Shown here piece by piece: positions 1 through 14,284 of a DNA stretch of 64,000 nucleotides. The notes beneath the pieces are model-generated. The model was not told the origin of the DNA. It was given only the letters and a program-made list of their open reading frames with translations, and did not search any database. This stretch comes from Numida meleagris. Its lineage: Eukaryota; Chordata; Aves; Galliformes; Numididae. Both the position numbers and the translations under genes were made by a program. Positions within the stretch are counted from its first letter, which is position 1; each line of letters opens with the position of its first letter. The stretch covers positions 109,215,568 to 109,279,567 of the forward strand of contig NC_034409.1 of assembly GCF_002078875.1 (NCBI RefSeq). The letters are read 5' to 3'.

Positions 1-161
1 TGGCACAGGCTGCCCAGGGAGGTGGTGAAGTCACTGTCCCTGGAGGTGTTCAAGAACCATGTGGATGTGGCGCTGAGGCACGTGGGCAGTGAGCGATACT
101 GGACAATTGGATCAGATGACCTTAGAGGTCTTTTCTGACCTAAATGATTCTATGATTCTAT
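1..161 (+). mobile_element. CR1 LINE, 3' end (left-truncated by window)
   Basis: The sequence reads as the last part of the CR1 pol gene ('tggcacaggctgcccaggga', then the conserved 'gtccctggaggtgttcaaga') and the CR1 3' UTR ('agatgaccttagaggtcttt'). It ends in two copies of the ATTCTATG-type octamer near 145-160. It is on the + strand and starts before base 1, so its true 5' end is unknown. The reading frame is too short and decayed to be functional. Confidence 0.9.
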
Positions 162-3100
162 ACACATTGCAGCTCATATTTTTTCACTGGCCTCAGGTTC
201 TCACACGGTATGTTATCATGTGGGCAAAAGATCTGCTCTTCAGGAAGGTGTGGGTAGGCATGCCTGATGTCAGATGGAGCATCTGGCCTCTGAACAAATG
301 GGCTTTTTGCAGCAGGGCTAACTTCTCAGCCTGTAGAAAACAAAAGCACTGAGCTCTTCATGGTGCAGAGTTTCTTCTAGTATGTGTTGGATTCACTGGA
401 GCAATGTGGAGAACAGCAACATACGCTTGAAAAAAATAAATCCTACAAAATATGAAGTGAAAGGAGAGTAGTTAAAGAAGGAAGCATTCAGGCTACCTGG
501 ACTTGTCATGCAGAGGGCTCCTTGCTGTACACATGAATCACACTGCCAAGCCCTGGAGGGAGTTAAACAGCCCTTCAGCCTCATGCATCTCCATTCTGGC
601 CCTTGGGGCAGGACACACAGTTAGGACAACTGACTGTAATCCCAGCACAGCCACAGGCTATGCTTTCAATTTCTGTTGCTGGTGGCTTTACCTGAATTAC
701 CATGCAGTAATGTCCATGCTCTCCTTTTATTTCCTAGTGGACTTGCCTCATATCCTTCTGAGTGTATTCACTACCCCACTTTCACTACCTTAGAGGAAAA
801 ATCAGATAATGTTCCATCCAGTATTTGTGTACAATTTGACCAGCATTTTGTTACAGAAGGCTTAGTGGCAACTGGTAGGGAACCCTAAAAGCCTTCTCTC
901 TTTCCTACTTTTTGGCTCTGCATCTTAGTTCTGAGAGGTCCCTCCAAGGCATCCATCTGCTCCTGGCAAACACCACTCCAGCACCTGTGAACCAGATGTA
1001 AACAGCTGCATGAAAGGTGTCGTTTGTGATCCAGCCTTAATGCAAACCATGCCTAGGAATGGTTACAAATGCCTCCATAAAAAAGACAAAACGCATAGCA
1101 CAGGTGAGTAGCACCTCTTTTCTTATTTCATCTTTCCTTTTATCTTGTTTGCTTTCATATCTATGATATAGCGGATTCTTTTGAGCAGCAGGGTGAATAG
1201 CAGTTGAATTTCATTAATCTGGCCTCAATTTATTAAATTAAGTAAATGCCGAAGTCGTATGCTCAGCCTAATGTTTGTTTAACTGCTTTCCTGAACAGGG
1301 ATCACTTAGTGCCATTAGTTATCTTCATTAACACTAGTGGTTTGCCTAGCAGGCTGGCTAGCTAGTTTTCCCTTTGGTACGTAATTTGATGCATGCAAAA
1401 TTACCTAATCTGAGAGTTTCTGATAGCAAATCCCTTTAAATATTACAATGTCTAAATACCACAGATTTTGCAAAGGCATGATGTTGCAGAAAAGTACTTT
1501 TTGAAGATACTTCTATATTAGATTCCTTTGTCTTTGAGGCATCAGTGTCACAGGCTACAGTTGCCTTTGTTCACCCCGCTACCCCTGCAGAGTTATCTTT
1601 GCTCTACTTTCTTCCCATTGCCTTTTCCAGTTTTTGAATACAATTTGGATTGATATCAGAAGCCTTTTCTTTTCTGTTTATTCTTCTAAACTTGTAACAT
1701 TTTTCCTTATCCAAAAGCTGCTGTTAGTAACTGAGTGGAATGCATGGAGCACTTTCCAATAGGCTGTGTTCTTTTGCTGACAACTTCAATAAAAATATTG
1801 AATTTCAATTTGGATCATGATATTTTATAATCTCACATTTTATAATCTCATGTTCTAGGCAGTTATAGTTTGATTCTCCTGTCACTGTGAGCTATTTGAG
1901 TTTTCAGCAGGCTGCTGAACAGTTTATGCTGTGTCAGATCACAGCTTCTCTGTAGTCTCATTATAAGCCCCCAAGGAAACGTATTCTGAAAAACAGGTTT
2001 GGCTCAGATTGGATGTTAAATCAAGGTTAAAAAAGAGCTTGCACTTTATTGTCTTCCTTTTCTTTCATTCCATTCCTCCCATTTCTTCCTTTTTCTTCCT
2101 TTTTTTTTCATTTTCCTTCCTATTTCTTGCTTGCTTTCATTTGTTCTCTCTCTTTCTTTCCTTATGTCACTTTTTTCTTCCTTCCTTCCTTTCTTCCCTT
2201 CCTTTCTTGCCTTCCTTTCCTTCCTTCTTCCCTTCCTTTCCTTATTTTTCCCTCTCTTTCTTTTTTCCTCCCATTCCTTCCTCCTTTGAAGCCTGGCATT
2301 TGTCTGTTTCCATTTGCCATTTAGGCTGGGAATTTCCAGTGAAAATAAAGCCTTGAGGTCGATTATGCCTACCACCAAGTCAGATTGCTGAAACAAACTT
2401 GTAACCACAAGAAGCAGGATCAAAAGGCAAATAATAAATAAAGGAGATATCAGTACCTTACTTTTGCAAGTCAGTCTTGGATACATATCAGAAACCTTTA
2501 GAAATTAAAGTACATTTAAGCAGACTTCTAGTGTTTTTCAAATTAAACCGCAACAATGCACCATGAACTTAACACTTAATAGTCAATTGTTTCATGTTTA
2601 CTATATAAAAAAATACAGCAGCCACTAAGCAATATCCTTACCAAAATTTTAAAGGGCAAATAAAATACAAATCTAGAGATTAAATGCAAATGTTTGTCAC
2701 AAAGGTTTGCAAATGCATGAAAACATATATCAACCACTTAGTATAGAAGGGAAGCAGAACTGGAAATGATTTCAGTATTCCCTCAAGTCAGGAGATCAGC
2801 TACTAACTGTGATCTCTGGTACAGGTGCATATTCCCTACCTCCAAATAGCATTCTGAGATACAGTTTCCATGGCATCACTTGGCAACAAGTTGAGTGTCT
2901 GCTGGTACTATCGCACGTAAATATGATTTCCTTAATCTTCAAATGTCAAAAGAAAATGTAGAAATGTTGAGCTAGGCTGGCAATACCTGTTGTAGGTTAG
3001 ACACTTGAAAGTTAGGGTTTCAGTAAATACAAGTCAAGCTTTTTTTCCCCTTGTTTGCTCTTCATATCTCCCTCCATCTCTTTTCTCACCGAACACTTCT

Positions 3101-5491
3101 CTCTCCAACCCAGTAGCAAGCCGAATGATTTTTGTTCCTGTTTCAAGGAGTTCTAGCAACAAATTTCAAACTTTAATAGAAAGTAAGATATGAGCAAAGG
3201 AAAGGAATGGGCAGGTTGGAATTACTTCTTGAGAGTAAATTTGCAGAAGAGTTTTTGGATAACTTAAATTATAAGGACGCAACAGACACTTTTTATATCT
3301 AGGCAAATTCTTAACATAAAAAAATCCACTGGTTTTCTCTGAAAACCAAGGAAACTTTGCATTCCTTTGAAAGACTTGCATGAAGGTTATGTTTCACTAT
3401 TAGGGGATGAAAAAAATTAGAAAGGAGCAGTATATAGGTTAGTTTTCCCCATTTAGAAAAGGACTAAAACAGCCTTCATCTGGAAAGCAAACAAGAAAAA
3501 AGAGTAGACTTTGCAGGTTTGAGTAACCTTCGTTAACAGTTACTGGCACTGTACTTGACTCTAAATGAGAGCTGTACATTGCATTGGTGTGTGTGTACAG
3601 CCTCTGTAGTTAAGCTGCAGAGGAGGGAAAATAAAGTTACACTATCACTGTTTAAGCTGAAGTCTGTGACTTGTTTCAGGAAAAGAAGTCATTTGGCAAC
3701 ACCCATGGACCAAGATTTAAAAATAAAAGTCATGCAATGATTCCCCAAAGCTTCCAGCCTTACACCCACCTTTGCTGACCTATATGAATGACCCAGTGTT
3801 CCAAAACTGCCAGAACTCATAGTACCTTTGAAGGCACCTGCCTTCTGGAACCCAGCATTCAGTGCTGGGAAGGTGGCTTGTCAGTGCAAGCATCCCATGA
3901 ATGCATTAGGAGGAAGCATAGATTCTTTCCTCGCTTCCTTTCTTGGGCTGTGACCACGTGGGAGTGCCCCTAAACCTGAATATAAACACAAACAATTGGA
4001 GGGACATAGCAAAGATGGCAAGGGAATACCCCAAGGCATTGCAATTAATATGTGTTTGAGTTTTGCCTGAAAAGCACTGTCCTGTAGTTGCACCCAGACC
4101 AACAGCTGGGGAGTGGTGCTGGGACTGCCCTGTATCCACCACTGCAACACATTTGACCCCATTTCACGACTTCTTCTGACACCAAACTTTTTCTCTGTCT
4201 CCTTTCTCTAATGGCTCCTGTCCTTCTAGAAACTGCTGAGAAGAGCATGATTTTTGTTTTCTTTTGGGACCCACCATGAGTTGGACAGCAGCTCAGGGGC
4301 ATCAGGGGGCTTTGATATGGAGATGTGTTAGTGAACTTGAACACTAGAACTTGTCACTCCTGAAGACGTTCCTGCCTGTACCTGTGCGTCTGGAGGTACT
4401 ACTGCTGGTGGAGTTCTACTAGCTGGAGGTCTGCAAATGAATGGACTGTTGACCAGTGGGTTTATTTCTTATTTTCATATTTTTTTGTGTACACACAAGA
4501 ACTACCAGATGGATTTATCAAATCTTTTGGAATTTCACAGTTTTGATTTGGTAGCACTAATGTGTTGACTGCAGACAATTTTTTTAAGGCCATAGAAACC
4601 AAGTCACTGCACAGCTCCTGGGAGGAGCTGTTTATTTGAAAGAAAAGCTACCTTACTAGTTGTTTGTCGTAAATGAGATATAGCTGTACTTGCTGCAAAA
4701 CAGTGAAAAAGCTGCTTCCTCTTGGTCTTTCCTGTGATGCTCCTATGTCAGACAAGATGGTAATCTACATAAATCAAAATTTATATAGCCTTCAAACTTC
4801 AAAGCAGGTGATGTTTTGTCTTACTATGCCAAGGATGGAATACTTTGGAACCAGAACATGTCTCCCTGAAGTGGAGGATGCCAACGAACTGTCTCCTTCA
4901 TAACAGGTGATAAATGACTTTAGCATTTAAGCGAGGTGTCTGCCTTCACCTGGAAAATCAGAATTGGCAAAGTTACATAAAGAAATTTGCTTGTATAGAG
5001 ATGTCAATGTATGAGTGTTATGAGCAGTCTGAGAGTGCTGTGTTGAACAAAGATATTCTTCAGTTCCTTATGTACTGGATAGATAGAGCTGGCCTCTTGA
5101 GCTTTGCAGATTAGGACATTAAGACAAATGGATTTGATTTACAACTACAGAGAATCTGAATCATAATTTTAATATTATACAACTCCAGAAGCGATCATTT
5201 CTGTTTTCTGCCAGCATTGTTTTCTCCAGGAAAGTACAGAATAAATGCAAATTTTATATTCTGTGGAAATGTTACAATCTCAGAAAAAGAAAAGAAAAAT
5301 AAATAAAAAACAGAACCCAAATACCCAGACAAACAAAATCAACAACACATAATATGGCTTTTCTCTATCAGCAGTTTGATGTTAATAATATTTAGTAATT
5401 TTGTTTTGAAGAAGCAGAACCATTTGGACTTCATAATTTGACTCACTTAATTCATTATAGCTGTGCCACACTGTGTCTGCTATATCAAGGG
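162..5491. other. Intergenic, no gene recognised
   Basis: This is AT-rich non-coding DNA. The open frames here are short, have no recognisable domain and are not flanked by convincing splice sites. The only structured element is the TTCC-rich tract near 2.05-2.29 kb. By human synteny EFHC2 would lie upstream of NDP, but I see no EFHC2-like coding sequence. Confidence 0.6.
2049..2285 (+). repeat. TTCC/CTTT polypyrimidine microsatellite
   Basis: About 235 bases are almost purely C and T on the + strand, dominated by imperfect TTCC, CTTT and TTTC units. The long open frames on both strands here (Ser/Phe/Leu/Pro-rich forwards, Lys/Arg/Glu-rich in reverse) are products of the repeat, not genes. 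Such homopurine-homopyrimidine tracts can form triplex DNA and are length-variable. Confidence 0.9.
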
Positions 5492-5750
5492 TGAGATAGG
5501 ACAAGAGGTAATGGCCTTAAGCTGCTCCAGGGAAGGTTCAAGCTGGATATTAGGAACCGTTTCTTCTCTGAAAGAGCAGTGAGGCAGTGGCACAGGCTGC
5601 CCAGGGAAGTCCGGGAGTCACTGTCCCTGGAGGTGTTCAAGAACCGTGTGGATGAGGCACTGAGGGACATGGGCAGTGGGCAATACTGGATGATTGGACC
5701 AGATGACCGTAGAGGTCTTTTCCAACCTTCATGATTCTATGATTCTGTGA
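5492..5750 (+). mobile_element. CR1 LINE, 3' fragment
   Basis: The fragment runs from the CR1 pol C-terminal region ('gataggacaagaggtaatgg', 'ttcaagctggatattaggaa', 'tggcacaggctgcccaggga') through the 3' UTR to 'atgattctatgattctgtga'. It is a typical 5'-truncated CR1 insertion, with start and end set by loss of similarity to the CR1 pattern. It contains no intact ORF. Confidence 0.93.
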
Positions 5751-8700
5751 TCATATCATAGCACATCAATTATAAAAGCCTAGGAAGGGCAGCACCACCC
5801 AAGGCAGAGGTCCACCCAGACAGCATGCTGTCTCTCCAGGAATGGGCTTGATCTACTTCCAGTGTGGCTCTGCAGCATTAATTCATGTTGTGGGTGCACC
5901 AGAAGAGCGAGCTTGCTTGACTGCAGATGATGAATCCAAGAATGGGTAGCTCAGGCACAGACAGTGAGTACAGAGATAATAGAGGCTGCTGTGCACAGTA
6001 TGCACATTCCACAGTGCCTTCACTGCACACATCAGTGTGCTCTATGTCTGCTGCATCTATTTCATCTTGTGCTGTGCACACCTCAGCATCACTAAAACGA
6101 CATCTTTCTGGCTATGACCGTATGTCTTTTCAGTATCTAATTTTGAAGGCCTTCTGGTTTGAGCCAGGACAAGAAAAGAACAAAATGCCAACAGTTCCTA
6201 CAGACCAACTATCTTTTTTCTATGTTCAACAACATGACAATAAACAACTAGCATCATATCCACAAACTCCAGAGGTTTTTAGATAGCCTAAAGCACAGCT
6301 CTGATTCCTTCCCAAATTTACAGTGAGAAATTTGAATCCTACAGTAGTGTGTTTTCAGCTTTGAAACAATACAACTGCTCCACCCCGTACATGGATATAT
6401 TAGAACAATATGTACTGAAGATAACAAATTAGATACTATGGCTCTATAGCCAGAAGGATACATTTACAGCAGTTGCAAATTTAGGAAAGTTTTGCTGATG
6501 GAATTAGTGAAAGTAGGATTAACTGTGAAATTGGCCCTCACTTTTTGCAACCTTGCCATCTTGCTTTACAGAGTGGCCCTTTGAAATTGCAGGGGTGTGC
6601 TAGCAGGATGAGGCTCTTTGGTTTTGTTGTGTGTATGGAGTGCAGTATTCAAACGTCATGGCCAGGGAACCTGAGAAAGGTCCACGTCATTCAGTCATTC
6701 GTTTGTTCATTCATTTATGCAGTTGCTGAGTTATAAGTGATTAGCACAGTCCAGCAATACAGTCTGCAATTTACAACTGTAACTGTGGCTAAGTCTTACA
6801 ATATCCTCAAAAACTAGCTTGCTGCTTGTTTCCTGCTGGTTTGAACACAATAATCATAACAACGAGCAAAGATACAGAAGTTAATGGCATATAGGCAATA
6901 TGCTAATTGATGGTGCTTGCTGGATGTCAGGGGACACTTTCACTGTTGAGTGAGGGCACCCTTCTATTCTGAGCTGTCTGCAATGGTGCTATTAGGAAGC
7001 AGCAAACCCACAGCCCCAGCCTGCTGCAGAGCTACAGGCTGTGCAGGGTTTTACAAGGACCACTGGCAGCATTTCCAAACCCATATCTCAGTGTCTGACT
7101 TGTGCCCAAGAGGCTGTGCCCTTGTCCGTTCTTATGTCAAAAATAAAACCTGGTAAGCCCAGCAGCTGTCTGTCTATTCTCTATTTTTTTTCAGTTCCTC
7201 AGTCCCCATCTGTGTGAATCCAAGTCCCAATCCCAAGGCCACAGGCTCATAGTAGCATTGGCATAGCATCAATTCCTTTTCTGTGAGTTCTCTCTTGGGG
7301 GAAGCAATCTAAGGAGGGTCAGAAGAGAGCCAAGGGCTGGACAACAGCTACACAGCATGGATCAGTGGGAACCACACCTAATTTTGCTGCCTCAGCCTCT
7401 TCTACTTAGCAGCATGCCCAGACAATTCCTGCCTTGCTTGTGTTTTTTAATCATCAAAGATTTCTTGTAGGGCTGAAAATTTCCCCTCCTATGCCTGCTG
7501 TGTAGTGGAATAACCAGGACCCTTTTCCCTGGCCAACAGTCTGAGCTGCTTCTGTGGTACTGGACAGTGCCTGCAGCAGTCATCACTGAGGACTATGCAA
7601 CGGCACCCAGATCTGTGCCTGGTGCATGATGCACAAGGTACCGTTCTCCAGGCAGGAGGTTCACTCATCCTCTGCTTGATGGAGCCTGCGTGAAATTTGC
7701 TTTTGAGCTTACTTACTCAGCAGGGCAGAGTCAAGGATTTTTTACAAGTTTCTTTCTCTTTCATATCTTTATTAAAATGTACACCCCATCAGTGCTGGCT
7801 AGAGCTGCCCACGAGCCTTGTTAGCTTGCTGGTGCTGCATCCTTTCCTTGTCTATTGGGACAGACAATCCTGGCAATGAGTGCAGCTGTACTGGGCTCCA
7901 TTGGCAGCCCTCGTGGTGCTATTCCCCCTGCCAAGCATGCAATTTCTATTGCATGGAAATGGCTGCTGTTAGCTTTGCTGCAGTCCTGGGAGGCTGAGCT
8001 TCTGTTCCAGCTCATTCATCCTTTGGGTGACATCAAGGATGTGACATTTTAAAATTCCCTGATACTATTCTGAACTCTCTTTCATTTATGCATTTCTTTA
8101 TCTCCTTCAGTGGGAAACAGCCCTTCTGAGCCCTTTCTTATATTATGCTGCCTGTAGCTTTTCTTTTGGTGCTCGTAATCCTGTCAGACACTTTATCACC
8201 TTGTGCAGCTCTGTCCTGTCGAAAATTGATTATTGCCATTTGTCCATTTTTCTTGTGCCACAACATTTTTCACTGCTCCTGCGAATAAACCCCTTCCCTC
8301 TCCTGGTGACATTGCCGTCCTCTTCACCCATGCTGTGCACCATAGGCTCATGTCTGTTCTTTCACAGACAATGCAATTTGTTGCAATTCCTGCATTGTTG
8401 TTCTAATGCTGGGCCTTGCCACAGCTTGAAAAGATATACACATTGTTTGTGCTCTTCCAGCATCTCCCAACGCAGTCTTGGTTTGCCCTTCCACCTGAGG
8501 TGTCTCAGAGCCTCAGCCCAACCTCTGGTCAGCCTCAGGCTGTCCTGGATGCCTTCCTTCACCTGGCAAATCCCAATTCCTTTCCCCAGAGTCAATTTTG
8601 CTTCCTGCAGTAATGTTCCAGGCTCTGTCCCAGACAGCAATTGAAAGGGCAGGGTCTGCTCCTGAAGCCATATTTTTCACTCTGCTACCTGAGGGCAAAC

Positions 8701-11700
8701 TTCCTTTCATGTATCCTCTGAGAACAGGCAGCTCAGACCTGGCAGCCAGAAGCAGGACATCTTGATCAGAGATGGTCCAGCATACTTGGTCCCCCTGAGA
8801 ACTGGGCCTGCAGAACACCTCATATTCCTGAGAGAAGCTCAAATTTCTTCTTTTTAAAGGTAGCAGTGGCTTACTGTTCTTTTCTCAAGTCCAGAGGTGC
8901 TTGAATTTATAACTGTATGAGTGTTTACTGTCTTCCTGTGCCTGAAGTCTGCCTCTGATTTACGTGTACAGATTGAGGCATAATCTGTATCAGAAGGAAA
9001 GATGTTCTTGCTTTTAATTTAAAGAGAAAAAAAAAGCCACCAAAAATCGTAAAAAATTGCATAACTTGCCAAAACCTCACTCATGTCAAAACCCATAAAG
9101 AGAGCTATTTAATTCCTTACTCTAGGCTTACTGTACAGTAGAGTAATTAAGTTCACATGTTCATTTGGACTGAATAAACTACAATGCTCTAAAGAAGTTC
9201 CATGAGCTATTCTTCTGCTGAGGGCAGCAGGAGGCAGAGCATCTATCATCCAAGGACCAGGCAGCCATGATGACAGGTTAGCACCTAGTGCAGGGTCTCA
9301 GCCTGCACCAAAAGCCACAGAGCACTACTGGCTCCCATTAGGTGAGAATCTGGCCTCTAGGCTGTCTCCTTCTATGATCTGAATTGCAAAAAGCTGCTTT
9401 CTGCAATTCGGACATCTGTCCACGTGTGCTATGTGAAAGCCAGGGTCTGCATGCTGATGGGTACAGACATGTCCTTGGGGTCTGTTCCCACCAACTGCAG
9501 GAGTGCCTCTGAGTTCAGAGGGACTCGTGTGTGTGGAAATTACAGGGCATAAATCTGGGCACAGTTAGGAAGCAGCCCACAGGGAGAGCAAAAAAGGTCT
9601 GGTCTCTGGCTCTGTTCGAACTGGTGGGAGTTTGGACATCCACAAAGCTGAAATGTCAGTGAATAGGCCAAAATGACCATGTCTGATGAGCAACCTGAAA
9701 AGAGGTTTTTAAATGCACAGGCTCCGCAACTGAGGGCACAGACTGAGCATCCAACCATTCCACTGTAATGACTTTTGTCCTAATAATAACTTAAATGGTT
9801 TCCTAAACATTAACTTGAACTTGCTCAAGGGAAGGGCCTTTCTTTGGTTATAATAATTTCACGTTAAGTACAGCATGCACATTGGAGGGTAACTAGAGTT
9901 AACGTCAATTATGAATCACCAATTTCCTGCTCTAAATAGCGTTTCTTCTCAGCAACTTCACATACGGCAAGCTGCCCTGACATTTTAACCCAAATTGTTC
10001 AGCTGGCACTGATTCTCACTTACTGTTTCCTTCTTAAATGTGAAGTTTTGTATGGACAGTGACAACACACATTCTAGTGGTGAACAAATTAATTGGCTTC
10101 AATTTCTTATAATAAATAGCATAGAAAATTGTCTCTTCCACTTTGCCTATTGCATTTATACTCCAAGAAAATCACTTAATGGGAGTATTGGTAGGAGACT
10201 ATAATAGATAGAGTTGCCAGTATGAGAATCTAGCTGTATCTTCCTAGATCATTTTTTGCTGCTATAGGTGAATTTACAAGAGTGTTTTTTTGTCACAATA
10301 GAAATGTTCAAATCACACTCCTACCTCTGATTTTCTACTCAGGAAGGCAAGTGTGCCCTTGTCAGCTAAGTGGAGATACTCCTGCCATCTGAGGTTTTTT
10401 CTCTCGCTTGTGCAAATCTTCCTGAAACTAAACTACAGTTTGGCACACAGTGATATGCAAGCTACAGGGAGTTCTTAGGATCTGACCTTTACTTAGGGAA
10501 GGTAGTTAAAACTGCATTTAGATACATGAGCCTTCAATATATGCTCGAGCAAAACTGCCCATTATGCCACTGGAAGCTATTTAGGACTTTCTATTGAGCT
10601 CTGACCTCTTGAGGAACGTAGCAGACAGGAAAAACAGCAGAAATGCTACTGTTTGTGTTTTCAGGTGATAGAGTGAAGATCAGCTTTGACACCCATGGTG
10701 CAACATGTATCACCCACAGGGGTGGGTAGAAATGCTATTGAAGCATGGGAGAAATTGCATGGAGAAGAGGGACCACCTGTAGGCTATATTCCAAGGTCCG
10801 AAACTCTACATGGGAAACCTGAGGGGCATGATTGAAAATCCTTCTGGAAAAAGACTGAGATTAATAAAGTCTGCTTTTTGATGTGATTTGGAGATCCCAT
10901 AGGATGCATCATGACTGTTCTTTGATGCTCAGATAAGAATTCGACAGACAGCAAATCTTTACAGGGAGATTCTTTCTCCAACAAATGGAAGAAATACACT
11001 GTAAACTGCACACCGCACATGAAGTGTCATTATCCCACACTGTTTGACGCAAAATTTTCCTGCAGTCTCAGGAAAAAAAAGCAAAGTACTTAGCATTGAC
11101 CTATGTACAACTGTGGATATCTGGAAGGTTATTTATAGATAGCATATGCTTAAAGGATAATTTTAAGCAACCTTAAATGTGGAATTCATCTGCCACAACC
11201 AAGCCATCCAACAGCTGGATTAGTAAATCAGAACTCTTGGCATCTTGACCAACACTCTTTGATCCCTTTGTTATCAATGAAGAGAAACAGGTAGCGTCAA
11301 ATGCAGTTCCACCTCATTCTAGCATCAGCAAGTGAACCACTCTTTGGGCAGCACCTATTCCTGTTTCTACTGACAATAAGAGAAGCCTAGAGTGATTTGC
11401 TGAGTCTGAGATCTCTTAACTTCAGGGCAGCAAATCTCACAGGTGTCAGTAGAGCTGCTGATCTGCATGACCAAGATTCACAGAAACATGGTAGTTTTTC
11501 TCCATCAGATACAAAGAAGTGGCAATGGTGATCAGAGTGCAGGGGAAATATTAGTCAGCATTTTGTCATTGCAGTACCCTCAGATTTGACTCCTAAACAA
11601 GAATTTAGGAATAAACCTCAAGCACCAGATCTCCAGGTTGATGGCTGAAATGATCTGAGGAGGAAGGATGATGTATTTGCAGCCCTGTGGAGAAGTCAGA

Positions 11701-14284
11701 CTTGTGTTGTTTATGCTTCACCTGGGGCATCCAGAGTGGTGCATCCAGTCACTTCAAAGGTGATGGGGACAGGGATTATAGTGGCCACAGTTTCTTCTAG
11801 CAGAAGACACTAGACTCAAACAGTTCTATCTGCTAGCAATCTGAAGGTAGTCTAAAGGCATAGTTACTCTCTTATTCATGATCTTCTCACAAGATTGAGC
11901 TGCCTTTCTGATCTGTCTGCCCTTACCTTTGTCTCTCCCATTGGCTTTACAACCAGCTGGCCAATTTCAATCAATTTTACAGCAAAGCAGAGATTTTGGA
12001 GAAAACAATGTTTCTTGATGAATTCTTGGACATGTAAGGAGGCATGGATTCTTTCCCCTAGACAATAGCGTTGCTGCATCCTATGAATGTCTTCAGAAGG
12101 AAACTGAAGCACACATGGTTCAGCAGTTTGAGTAGGTGAGGAGCTGCAGCACTCCAGCTGATGAGTGGGTACTTGCTAGCCAGTTAGGGCACACTGTCCC
12201 TTCCTCAGTAGTCAGGCAGCAGCTTTAAAAAGAAGTTTAGGTTTTTGTGGAAGGAAACAAAGGTATGGCTGAGGCAAAGTCAGACATCACATATCCTCAA
12301 GAGATTCAGGGGCCAGGGAGTTGAGTGTAATGTAATGGCAAAACTTGAATGGGCAACCATGAGGGATGTAGGATTAAAAATGTGGAGTAATCCAGACTTC
12401 TTCACTACTCCTATCTAATCTCTTTATCATGGATTTGTAGGCAGCATACTGCAAGGGAGCTCTACATGTCTGGTTCCTACTGCTTGGTGAAGGTGCCAGG
12501 GGACACCAACTTTGGGGGACACCAATTTCTGGTCATAGCACAGAATCACATTCATGCTAATTTAAAAAAAAAAAACAACTGAGTATATTCCACAGGCCCA
12601 CAGGCAATAGTTCTTTCTGACTTCTGCAGTAAAATGAATAAGCAAATATTTAAGACCTAATTTTCACATTATTCTTTATAGCTCCCTAAATAGAGGAAGC
12701 CTTTCTATAATAATGACAAATGTGTAAGCCACGGAATAAACACTTCCAGATACTCTTAACACACATTCATGTATACATAAAAACAAGAAAACAAGAGGAG
12801 CATTAAAGTTGTAGAAGAAAATAGGCAGTTAAGTATTTAAACAACCTTGCAAAATGAATCTGAGGGAACAGATGACAGGATGACATAAGACATGAAAAGC
12901 AAAAATTACCTGAACAGACATTTGCGCTACTTGATCCTGGGTTGTTGTACATGGGTGTGTAATTTTATGTACGAAAGTTATTAACTATCTAATACTTGTT
13001 TGGATTATTAAAATGGTAGAAAATAGTTCCTCTAAGGGTTCTGGATATCTCTTGTCTGTACAATACATATATATTCATTTTGTAAATCTTATGTTACTTG
13101 TTACTGTCATTCCTTCACCATCATTGCAATACTTTCATTTCTCCCTACGTTTCCAGCTATAAAAAGACTACCAGTGGTCGTGTCTCTAATATAATCTGCC
13201 CTTTTAAAATTCAGTAATTAAACAAAGTATCATCCTTCCATGAGATATATTCATATATATCCTACCTGTATGCAGCAGTAGTGTGCATGTTTGTGTCTGT
13301 GCATAAGTACATATCTACATTTAAAGATTGTCCTTGCATATGTATTCTATTCATGGTCTTCACAAATGCAACCAGCACAGACACCAAGTGGTCCTTCTGT
13401 GACACTATATGTGATGATATGAAGGCCTGTTATCCACTCTCTCAGAATGCAACAATCACACAGGGAAGGTTATGAATTGGCAGCACTGGAAAATCCCTCA
13501 AATTGAAACATAAGGTTTCTTGTGATGCAGAATTCTGAATACTTTTCATTCACAACAAGTGCACTCTGTAGAGGTGAAATTCTACTCCTTTGAGGAACCA
13601 ACATGATGCTTGAAAATGTCAATGGGTCAAAGAATTCAGTTCTACTGAATTGCAGGTAATGGTAGTATGATTCTTTTCTGCGGATGGACATGAGTTTTGT
13701 AGGTGCATACAGAGGTGGAATAAGGAAGCAAGTAAACTAAGACTGCAGGTTTGCAATGCATTTCATGGGGACAAAGTGAGGGAGGTTGGTAGAACTCTAC
13801 TCAGAGGTGGGTCTCTATCTCCTCAAAACTATAGCCCAAGTCTTTAATGGTGGGATTTATCCTACTTAATTTTACCTATCTGAAAAACAGGTATTTAGTC
13901 TGACCCTCAGCAAAGTACCTTTTGTTGCTCACAGGGAGAAAGACTATTGTTGATAACTACCTCAAACTGTCCTGAAATTGAAGTAATTTGGAATGAAAAC
14001 TCTACTTGCCACTGGGAGAGCCTACACTCAGTTTTCACGCTGCCAGGTGAGATAAACTCCCTCTGAAGGGATCTCTAATTAAAAATGAGTTGGAAGCAGG
14101 ATATCTTATCAAATATCTGGACATTTAATATGTTTAATCATCTCTGAAAACCTATTTCTGATCTGTGCTTTCAACTTTTTTTATTTTAAATGACTGTTTT
14201 TATGGGAAGGATTAAGTTACAGTGGTTGAGAGAAGATGAATATTTATGAACAATTATGAAAATTATGAAATTATGGGCCATAGG
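5751..14284. other. Intergenic, no gene recognised
   Basis: This is about 8.5 kb of mostly AT-rich DNA without CR1 copies that I could identify. The longest open frames (5927-6286, 8201-8644) show no domain, no family resemblance and no splice context. This is the longest repeat-poor stretch upstream of NDP, so it may hold distal regulatory elements, but nothing in the sequence alone proves that. Confidence 0.55.

Noticed and set aside
2009..2486. Long Ser/Phe/Leu-rich (forward) and Lys/Glu/Arg-rich (reverse) open frames
   Set aside because: They are translations of the TTCC-type polypyrimidine repeat.
5927..6286. 119-codon open frame
   Set aside because: The composition is ordinary intergenic DNA with no family resemblance and no supporting splice or promoter signals.
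8201..8644. 147-codon open frame on the + strand, with overlapping frames on the other strand
   Set aside because: It has no recognisable domain, a Ser/Cys/Leu/Pro-rich low-information sequence, no splice context and no CR1 similarity. Several competing frames overlap it.
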